A stretch of DNA of 64,000 nt, from NCBI GenBank assembly GCA_029964075.1, contig CM057129.1:29131430-29195429 (forward strand), given 5' to 3'. Made by a program: the position numbers and the translations under genes. Positions 48,619-58,900 of the stretch are shown in pieces (the stretch's first letter is position 1; each line of letters opens with the position of its first letter). This DNA is from Patiria pectinifera (Eukaryota; Echinodermata; Asteroidea; Valvatida; Asterinidae). The notes beneath the pieces were generated by a model that was not told the origin of the DNA, ran no database searches, and saw nothing but the letters and a program-made list of their open reading frames with translations.

Positions 48619-49511
48619 GGGGCCATTCAGAATTTTCAATGTTTTAAAATTTCGACTTTTTTTCCAAATTATTTTTACCCACCCACCCACCCCTAATTTC
48701 GATTAATAAAAAACTGAACATGTACATGTACATGTACATGCACTTGCATGTACATATACTTGAACATGAACATGTATACCCATATACATGTGTGTCTAGT
48801 TCAGTGACGGCGAGAAGTTGTCGGTCTTCCTCTTTTGCACTGGTGACCTTCAATTTTCTTGTGTTTTGCCAGCTGATATGCTGTTGGGAATGACAGGTTG
48901 CAGTTTTGGAAGCCACAAAGATGACCGTGGTTTTGTCGTTTTCTGGATGAGGTGGATGACATGTGACATGTGGATGACATTGTGCCTGTCACGTGAGGTA
49001 GCTGAGAAAAACATTCGCTCGTCCCCCTCTGTTTGCAGGGCGGGGGTACGAGCGAAAGAAAAACATCAGGTTTGGGCAGACATCACATCACAGGCTGCGG
49101 TCCTCGTAGTCTTGGAGTCCAGTGGTTGAATAGTCCAGTTTTTATAGCGATTGGTAATAGACGCCCGCGGCGTGTTATAGAGCCCATCTAGTACACCTGG
49201 TACCCTGCTGCCTCTGCACGGCCTAACCGCTACAAACGACCGTTGTCCAAGTCTATATACACGTACACATGATGTACATGTACAGTACATATACAGGGGA
49301 CGAAGTTGGAAAAGAAACACGCAATCGCGATATCGGAACGCTTGCGCGTAGTTCAGGCACGGTCAAAAGATCTATCTATCTTTTCTTTTTTTTTTTAAAT
49401 CTTTTTCCATGGAAAGTGAATTTCGATTTTCAATTTTTTAGCTTGACCCACCCACCCACAATTTGGAAAAAAGATCGAAACTTTAAAACATTGAAAATTC
49501 TGAATGGCCCC
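48619..49511. mobile_element. TAA-flanked Harbinger-like element
   Basis: Ends GGGGCCATTCAGAATTTTCA and complement; the TIR continues about 70 bp through a TTTCGA...CCACCCACCC region. Both ends abut TAA (48616-48618 and 49512-49514), the PIF/Harbinger-type target. Contains a zinc-finger frame on the minus strand (48801-48992). No transposase seen. Confidence 0.8.
48801..48992 (-). CDS. Small C2H2 zinc-finger/AT-hook-like frame inside the Harbinger-like element
   Basis: 63 codons. Contains a C-x4-C-x12-H-x5-H unit in CGFQNCNLSFPTAYQLAKH, followed by GHQCKRGRP, which resembles an AT-hook (RGRP). Spacing fits a C2H2 finger. It may be an exon or remnant of an element-encoded DNA-binding protein; no promoter or partner frame is visible. 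Function not assigned. Confidence 0.45.
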   Translation of the reverse strand: MTGTMSSTCHMSSTSSRKRQNHGHLCGFQNCNLSFPTAYQLAKHKKIEGHQCKRGRPTTSRRH

Positions 49512-50841
49512 TAAATGCTGCAGTTTAAACATCTAAAACACTTAAGTTAATTTCGCTCATGAATATGAAAATGTGCATATAGCCAAGAAAACCTTACAAG
49601 TAACTTAAAGATGAACATGGATTTTGATACACTGAAAACGTATGGCCAAGTAAAAAAAACCAAAAAACTTAACACCAGTTTCTTGTCCCCCCAATATTTC
49701 GTAAAGTTTGCCCTTCTTTTGTTCAAGTGCCCTTTTTCTGAACAAGTGCCCTTTTAAAAACAAAAGGCGTGCCCTTTTTTGTACCATTGGCCGTCACGGG
49801 TGCCTTTTTTTTTTAAATTTCGTGCATGTTTCGCCCTGAAAAGCACCATATAGTGTTCGTTAGTATGCATAATCGTCGATCGGTTTTGGACAGCGCCCAT
49901 ATCGACTGAGTCGATCCCCCTCACACGTACTTTTTGAGGAGGCCAAGTGTCCGGAGAAAACAAAAGTGCCTGGCCTTTTCACACCCCCCCCAATAAAAAA
50001 AATGACCTTGCTACGCTTCTGAGCCCTCTTCCTTAGTTCCCCGTCCACAACCCCATCTAGTTTTAGTAAATTTATAATGCATTTGCAATTTTGCGCATAA
50101 TTTGTGAATATATTGTCTAATTTATTTGTTTCCCAAATTGTAGCTATGCAGAAAGGGTCCTTGAGGCTCCTTGAGTAGAAAAAGAGAAGCCATCTTGGAA
50201 AAACAGCCATTTAAGTTGGGGAAAACAAAAAAACACCCAACTTCATTTTTCCAAAAAAACCAAATAACCAAAAAACAAAAAAAGCTAATGAGAAACTTTG
50301 TTGTTGTTTTTTACTCGGCTTATCTTTGATTCCCTTTTCAGAGTAAATTTCGTATCTCAGATTCCACTTATATTACACCTGAAGTGGTCATAATTACCAA
50401 AGTGTCATTTTCAATGAGTGTCCTTTTCCAAATTCATCATTTCAAGGATTGCATGTCTATTGCTCTCTCATTCCCTTTCTGGAGAAGACATTCCCAATAT
50501 TATTACCCAACTGACCGGGTCTGCAACTGAGTTTCCCGACTCGACTCGGAGTGACAAATTCACAAATTCAGGCCGAGTCTGCGTGCGGGTCGAACATCTC
50601 GTCGTGTGAGGGCGCGCTACTAGGAAGAAACAGCAATCACATGAAAACAGCTCACGAACGAAGTTGATAGATCTCTGAGTTGTCGTCATGGTTGTAAAAT
50701 ATCGTGGTGACAGCGTAAAACCACTGATTAACAGTAAGCCTAAATGTAATAATCTTTCCGTACGCCACTTCTTTGGTCATGTTGGTTAATACTAGACCAT
50801 GTCATGCATGTAGACCCACTTTATTACTTTACTCTGTAGCT

Positions 50842-51781
50842 TAGCTGGAGTTACCCAGCCCTGAGTTTTATCATTGGGTTGTCTATAACTGGGGGGCTGG
50901 AGCTCATTTTTCTCGAAAACGATAGTATAGGCAAAACAAATTTGGAAAATGTTGAATTTTGTCCCCGTTACACACTAGTTGCAACTGCAACTCACCCCAA
51001 ACTTGCCTGGAATAACCATTACACAGGTCCTTGAAGAAAAAAACGGTCCACGATGAAGATTCAGCCTACAATTGCAGTGAAAACAGGAGGAATAACCGCT
51101 AACCTGACAACCTTGCGAGCATGGCCAGGATCGCTAATGGTTTGTGCACAAAGAAAAATTGTGTACAATGAATGGCGGTCGGTTACCGGTACCAGGCTGT
51201 CAACTAGTCGTTTTTGCCGGCTGGCGATTGGCTGTTGGCGCATGACGTCGCGCGGAAGCGTAACACCCGATGACTGTTTCATGCACTATCGGTTGCGGTT
51301 CCAGTACCGCAGCCGTGATGCGAATGGTAAACTTAATATGAGTGCACGAAACAGTCATCGGGTGTTACGCTTCCGCGCGACGTCATGCGCCAACAGCCAA
51401 TCGCCAGCCGGCAAAAACGACTAGTTGACAGCCTGGTACCGGTAACCGACCGCCATTCATTGTACACAATTTTTTTGTGTGCACAAACCATTAGCGATCC
51501 TGGCCATGCTCGCAAGGTTGTCAGGTTAGCGGTTATTCCTCCTGTTTTCACTGCAATTGTAGGCTGAATCTTCATCGTGGATCGTTTTTTACTTCAAGGA
51601 CCTGTGTAATGGTTATTCCAGGCAAGTTTGGGGTGAGTTGCAGTTGCAATTAGTGTGTAACGGGGACAAAATTCAACATTTTCCAATTTTTTTTTGCCTA
51701 TACTATCGTTTTCGAGAAAAATGAGCTCCAGCCCTAGATGACAACCCAATGATAAAACTCAGGGCTGGGTAACTCCAGCTA
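50842..51781. mobile_element. Foldback element with exact 9-bp duplication (TCTGTAGCT)
   Basis: 940 bp; ends TAGCTGGAGTTACCCAGCCC and complement, arms of about 440 bp, spacer near 51287-51342. Exact 9-mers at 50833-50841 and 51782-51790. The same translated sequence is read from both strands (51053-51282 and 51333-51575), which shows how well the arms match. Confidence 0.9.
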
Positions 51782-51799
51782 TCTGTAGCTTGAGAAGTT

Positions 51800-51882
51800 G
51801 AGTAACTCCAGCTGAACAAGCTCATCAGAAATTCACATAACAGTGAATTACTGATGAGCTTGTTGTTAAGCTGGAGTTACTC
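51800..51882. mobile_element. Small palindrome next to the 940-bp foldback
   Basis: GAGTAACTCCAGCTGAACAA and complement fold into a hairpin with a short loop around ATTCACATAACAGTGAATT. It reuses the word GTAACTCCAGCT from the neighbouring foldback's ends, so it may be a related miniature. Confidence 0.8.
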
Positions 51883-51926
51883 AAGCTAGTAATAATATAG
51901 GCCTAGTAATAAAATGTGGCGCTAGA

Positions 51927-52250
51927 TAGCCCCACTTGTGTGGCCTCCGTTTTGCTGCGCTGTACGTTAGGCCACACGTCTGGTTTCCCAATCTACTGAG
52001 GAGTTTAGTCCAAACACTGGCGCACCCTTTTTTATGTTTTTTATTTTTACATACCATTGTATATGGTTGTATTCTATGATTTCTCATCTTTTGCCCTCCG
52101 GGTAGATTAGGTAATCTTTCTTCAAACTTTTTAGACATCTTTCTGGAGTCCATATGCGCCAGTTTCGGACGAAACTCCTCAGTAGGTTGGGAAACCAGAC
52201 GGTGGCCTAACGTACAGTGCAGCAATACAGAGGCCACACAAGTGGGGCTA
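51927..52250. mobile_element. Foldback element with exact 9-bp duplication (GGCGCTAGA)
   Basis: 324 bp; ends TAGCCCCACTTGTGTGGCC and complement, nearly the same ends as 46492-47310. Both also share TGGTTGTATTCTATGAT inside. Exact 9-mers at 51918-51926 and 52251-52259. Confidence 0.9.
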
Positions 52251-52338
52251 GGCGCTAGAACGCCTTTTTTGACATTTGGGATGTGGTCTGTGTACGACAG
52301 ACCACATCCCAAATGTCAAAAAAGGAGTTCTAGCGCCC
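52251..52338. mobile_element. Hairpin element hit by the 324-bp foldback
   Basis: GGCGCTAGAACGCC...TTTGACATTTGGGATGTGGTC and complement, loop near TGTGTACGACA. Its first nine bases are the target duplicated by the element at 51927-52250. Confidence 0.8.
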
Positions 52339-52960
52339 CAGTTAGTGGGTCTAGTTAGTGTGGAGAGTAACATGCATTTTTGAAGTATATTCTTTTCTAA
52401 CAAAATATAACATTTTGGAAATGTTTCTCAGTCCCAGATTCATGTGTTTTCCACATTTTTGTGATGACTGACTGTCATTGAGATAATAATATAAACGAAA
52501 AAGGTGGCGTCAGGATGAAACATTCTTTCCCTTTTGGTGGAAAGAGTAAGGAAATAGTAAAGTGCTTTGTGCAAAATCACACAAGCAATGAATGAGTATT
52601 TACGACACTCTAGGCTACACTACAATGTTTGCATAGATGATGCTATGGCTATTGCAAAGTTATGCCATTTTTCTTGCTAGGCAAGTAATGCACAGAAATG
52701 TTCCTGCATTAAATGTACATCATCAGAAGCCAAGTTGAGAAAAAAGAGGTGACATTTCTGGTAGTTGGAGCAACAACAAAGGTTGTCATGGTTTTTAAAT
52801 CATACTGCATACATTGCAAAAAAAGATTTTAATTTTTTTCCATCAATACGTTTATCAGGGTTACAGTAGATACACTGCGTCGACACAGGACCAGATGAGC
52901 TTTGCAACGGACCTTCTTGATTTATGTCATCATGCCACAGGATTTTGACTTTGATTAACA

Positions 52961-55900
52961 ATGATCAATGAGCCCCACAGCCTTGAGGACTGGGTGGCAG
53001 TCAAGGAGGCACCCTTTGACTCCAATGAGCCCCAAAAGACAAACCTCCGCTTCCTAGTCAACTGGAACCAGCACGAGAGGAACCTGAGCATCACTTGCCA
53101 TGAGAGTAGGCCGCGGAATGTCAAAAGAACTCTCAAGAACTCAGCCAAGTCGACATCAAAATCAGACGCTGGCAGGACTCCAGAAGATCTCCGTAGCTGG
53201 TCAGGAGTTTTCACCCTCCAGGACATCAGCTATGCCCACCAGCAGCTATGTCTTGTCAAACCCAATTTGGAAAACTATCCCCTGGATTTGCCTTATGAGC
53301 CTCGGGGATTTTGGAGTCTCCTGTACTCCATTGAGATCCCAGACCACTTCAACCAAGAGCTTGAGTTGTACCTATCCACAGCTGCCCAGATTTGCGGCAA
53401 CAAACTCCTGACTGACTATCTCTTCAACAGGGATGAAGTTGCCAATGAGCAGTACTTTGAGAACTGTAGCGAGCTGAGGCAGAAGGCCTATGCGGACGAT
53501 GAAGCCCGTCTTGTCCAGAGACTCAATGACTCTCTCAAGGGTGGTGCCGTCCTGGACAAGATGGTGGACATGATGGAGCTGTACTCAACAGTTGACTCCA
53601 TCCTGGCTGATTTAGCCACAGCCCGGGCAGAGGCCTTCAACGTCATGCTGCAGCCGTTCTTGGACATGAGGGAGTTGTCCTTCAACAGGCTCTTGCGACT
53701 CCAGGATGAGCTTGAAGATGAGTTCATGAGTCAGGGCAGAAGGGACAGGTGTCTCATGGAGTACAGCGAGTGGCAGGAAGAGTATGTCGCAGCGATTGAA
53801 TCCATTAATGAAATCAGAGTCAAGTACTTTGCTCGATGTGCTGAAACCACCAAAGGTATGGTGTTATACACATACATGCTCCTATCTATATCCAGTGTAG
53901 GGTGTGTATTTACGGGTAGTACAGGAACTGGGGACCCGATTGAAAAACACACGGGTACCCAGGCACCCGTTAAAGAAACCCAACGCCAAACATGCCAAAA
54001 CTCAAATCTCGGAAGTAGCTGCTGAGATTATTCACAAAGGTCCGCGCGATAATACTACGGCATCGGCGCATCAATACAGCAAGATACAAGTGTGTACAGT
54101 GAGCTTTATAGCTTTACGGTGTAAACTGCAGCTTTCGCAAGCCTCAGAAATGTGAAATATGTTTTGTTTTCCCATGTGGCCTGGTTTTCATTTTGAAAAT
54201 TCCCCACAAATGACTTCAAAACCTTTCTTTTTCATTGTCTGAGAAGTAACTAAGTAATTTGTAAAGTTGGTTACGGGTACCTAATCCCATAATCTAGAAC
54301 CGGTTCCTGACAAACGGTTGGGTACTTGGGTACCTGGCTCCAATGCACAGCCCTAATCCAGTGCCTTCTCTGATCCAGAGGTTGGCTGCCCATGAGCTCT
54401 ACCAGGCTGTTTCAATAAATCTTGTTAAATCTTGAGGGACAAAGAGTGAAGTTAAATATTACTGGCACGTTCTTGGTTGAGTCGTTCTACTAGAGTATTG
54501 TATTTGCTCACAAGGTCAATTGGTACTGAAGCTGTGATTGAAGTCCAAACTAGGGAAAAAGAATTACAAAAGTACCTGAAGAAATTACCTGTAGACTAGA
54601 AATAGACATTGGAATCCATGTCAAAAAAAGATGATTTGGAAGTGAGATGTTGAAGTACACTTTTGTTCAAATTCAGAATCTTTCCTTGAAAATATTGTCT
54701 ACGGACAATAACATTTGACAGCTGGAAAGACTTTAAAGCATCAAGCTAATAGCGAAACACTTGAAGTGCCAATTTCTAACTAAGACATTTGTTTCTTTTT
54801 TTCCTTTGTCAGATATTATAAGCCAGTTAGAAGAAGATAAACTCAAGTTTGGTAAGTCCACTTGGGCCGTGACCGGGGAAGGGCGGCTACAAGACTTCCA
54901 TCAGACCCAGACCCAGGAGAAGATTCAACTGTTGCAGGCAAAGCAGGAAAAACACAAACATCGCATTGAGAAGATTAAACAAGAGGTAGTACTTGGTATC
55001 CGGGCCTGTTTGCTGACCCCCCCCCCCAAGACTTGCACCTATGCAAAATAAAACCTGCATAATGTACAAATCAATCGTTTAGTATACGATGACATTATTT
55101 CCTGCTAGAAATACAACAAATCAAGGCCTTGTCAGAAATTAATAAGCAGGGTTTGGCAGTGTTTTCTATGTAAATATTTTAGACATATTGATTTTCCTGT
55201 TGCTCAGACAGGTATGTATAACATGGCTATTAAGCAATCAGAGCACTACATTTTTTGGTGATTTTTGGATGTATACGGTCAGTCAGTATATTGGCCCAAA
55301 ATGGTGCCTGCATATATTGGCTGGAACGCATTGTTTAATATCCATCCAAATGTAGTAATTTATTCCATACTCTGTACGGAATTACTTCAGGCATATTATT
55401 TCTAGTATCTTACTTTTTGAATTCAGATGGCATTGCTCGATGAAGGGCCTAACTACGTCAATGAGTTGGAATCCCTGGAACAGTTGGCCTTTAACCTTCA
55501 AGTCAAACTTTACAACACGCAGCTGGATGTCCTGAATGAGCGCGACAAGATGCTACGCAGAGAGCTAGCAGTGATCAAACAACAACTCAAAGGCATGTGC
55601 CGTTCTGAATCCTACATGTAACACCCTAAGGCATCATCTGTTGGTAACTTCCTGTTATCCTTCAATATTACGCTGTACAGGAAACAATCTTTATAGAGAA
55701 GCTTTCAAAGGCAATATGCCAACATGGCTGGGCTCTATCTTCCTCAAATATTCAAGATTATCCCAAACTTTCTGTTGGATTTTGAGGGATCTGGGAGGTA
55801 TAGCATTACTACATTCTAACTACTAGCCAGCCAGACTAGTGAAACTTATCTAGTCCACAGGCCTTTTCATAACTCCGCAGTGGAATTTTTAAATTTTTGC

Positions 55901-58900
55901 ACCAGAATGTCATTAACAACAACGTTATTTACAATAATTTTGACTCGCCAGGCGGACTACTTAGGGAATGGTTTTGACTATTTCACTGCTGTTTTTATTC
56001 GCATTTGGCAAGCGCACTGCCACTAAGGTCAAACCTTTCATTCTATCACAGTTTGTGTATGAAATTGCACTTACAAAATAGTTGCTGTCCCACTGAAGTT
56101 TTGCTGAGGGTGATGACGAGAAGCAAATTTTACATCTTGAAAGAGTGTCCTCTGTATTTCTGAAAGCAAATTTCCTCTTAAATGTCATGTCATTGGCACG
56201 ATGGTACCTACAAACTATTACTCACCAGTCCTAAGAACTTTTCAGAACCCCTCAGCTCCTTTTAAAATGGAAAGCAAAATCAGAGCCATAGTCATACCGT
56301 CACAAGGTAATCACAGACAAATCACAACTCATCCTTTCCAGAGCCATAGTCATACCGTCACAAGGTAATCACAGACAAATCACAACTCATCCTTTGGCAT
56401 TGTTCATACTTGTGATTGACTTGTGATTTGACTTACACCAGACTTGTGATCAACCTTGACTACAACCTTACACCAGATCCTTGACTGACGCCATTGCGTT
56501 TTTCTCTCGCCAACAGAAGCTGAGGAGGTGGACGTGTTCTTCGATGCTATGGACAGCCTTCTAGACGTGGACATGGAGGCAGACGGAGACGAAATGGATG
56601 CAGAAGATTCGGGAGTGAACAGGAAAGGCAGGAAGGGTTGGATGGATCCAAGGGTTGCTGATATTCAGGCCAAACTGAGCAAGATCAACCGCCAACGAGC
56701 TCGGATCCGGAGTAACAAGGTATCCGTGACAGTCTTCTGTTTATCAGTTTTACTGGACCTGAAGGGCCCTACTGTTCACTGACTGACTGAGCCACTCCCC
56801 GAATGAGCCACTGACTGACTGAGCCACTGACTGACTGAGCCACTGACTGACTGAGCCACTGACTGAATGAGTCACTGACTGACTGAGCCACTGACTGAAT
56901 GAGTCACTGACTGACTGAGCCACTGACTGAATGAGTCACTGACTGACTGAGCCACTGACTGAATGAGTCACTGACTGACTGAGCCACTGACTGACTGAGC
57001 CACTGACTGACTGAGCCACTGACTGAATGAGTCACTGACTGACTGAGCCACTGACTGACTGACTGAGCCACTGACTGAATGAGTCACTGAGTGTTAATAA
57101 TGCCCCAAACTGTCCAGCTGAGACTATCCAACCAAGACTGACCAGCTGAGATGGATCAGCTGATCAGCTGTTAAACTTACACACACAAGTACCGTAATTT
57201 TCGGAATATAAGCCGCGGCTTATACGTTGATTTTGCCCATGAAAATGTTTACTGCGGCTTATACACAGGGCGGCTTATACGCCGAGCCTTGAAGAATAAA
57301 AATGAAATTCACATGTGTATTTAATGTACTGGTATAAGAAGAGATATGTTGCTGAAATGAATTATCAATTAAGAAAGTCATTAACGAACCGAAACCACCC
57401 GCCACGTAAAGGTGCCGAGCGGTAAAAAGTACGGTGAAAGCTGTCTTCGATCGACGCTTGCAACAAGCCGTACGTACGCGATTCTAGTGCTGCTAGCTGC
57501 ATGCAGCATGCTTTCCCCAGCGGACCACACCATTTGAGGTAATATAGGGGTGTACTATCTTGGAAACAACATTTCCGCTGTTTAAAAAAAAGAAAAAAGA
57601 CGACTAATACTTTTTATGGTGTCCGAAACATTTCTTTATTCGATAATCAGTTGTTCAACGTCGCAATATAATTTTTGTACTTGAAATGTATTCAAGAAAC
57701 GATGTAAACCTCAAAACAGGGACTACATCACCCCTTACAAAATTAATGGATTCGTCCATGAAAATGGCAGCATCGTTTTGACTATTTTCGAAGAAAGTTA
57801 CGATCGAAACTGGAATACTGCTCGTTAGTAATCACAAAAATTTGATAAGTTTTGAGATAAAAACGGACCTGTATATTTTTAGGACAAAACAAATCAGCAT
57901 CTGTTGCCACAAAGCAAGATTTGTAAGTAGCGCTCTGGTCAGATCACGGTGGGTTGCATGTACTCTCTCACGTGCTGCAGGAAAATGTTGTCCTAGGCCG
58001 GCGCGGCGCAGGCTGCCGCGCCGGGCGATGTATTAATTTTTTCGGCCGGGGACCGGACGGGGCAGCCGGCAGCAATTCCCGGTGATTATTTCTCATCATC
58101 AATTTCCACATTTGTTTGTGAGAGTATCGATTGTAAATGATTTGATACAACTTTTGTGGCCCTTTTTATAGCTTCTGTAGTGTAAATGGAACTGGTTCAG
58201 AGCATTTTGGCGAGAATTTGGAGGCCTTACAAAATTGAAACCGCTGCCGTCGGTGTGGCTTATACGCCGGTGCGGCTTATACGCCGACTTCAAATCTTAA
58301 TTTGCAGATTTTGCGTGCTGTGGCTTATACGCCGCGCGGTTTATATTCCGAAAATTACGGTACACATTCAACGCACAAGTACCCCTTCAACGCTTACAAT
58401 GGGAGAGTTGGGGGAGGCCACTGGGAGGGACATTTGAATGCCTTACCGATGACACCCAAACGCTCATATGAAGATGCTACAGCTTTGTGTAGATTCAGAA
58501 TGAAATAAGCCATGCGTACTTCGCTCCATGCACACACAAACCACAGTGTGTCCTCACGCTGGAGCTGTGACTGTGGTCAAACAGTCACATTGACAGTTTG
58601 TGCACAGAGTACATGCGGCAGGAATAGAATTGTTTTCACCCCAATCTTCAAAGCCTGTCATCAGATTATTTTGGGAGAGCTCAGAAATTGTGTAAAACTT
58701 CATTTGTCTTGGTGAATTGTTGTACTTCACAAAGATGATTTGTATGTATAAAAAATAACAAATATTGTTTTTATTTGACAGCAATCCTGTATATCACAGC
58801 AAAATTCCAAAGTTGCTGAGAAGAGATCCGAGGAAGATAGATTCAAGTCCCATCACTGGGTTCACATGGTATGTATTGCCTTGATAAGGAAAACACAGTG

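Noticed and set aside
51053..51575. Two similar frames on opposite strands starting MKIQPTIAVKTGG
   Set aside because: They are the two arms of a palindrome read from each strand; no gene family is recognised and both are inside the foldback.
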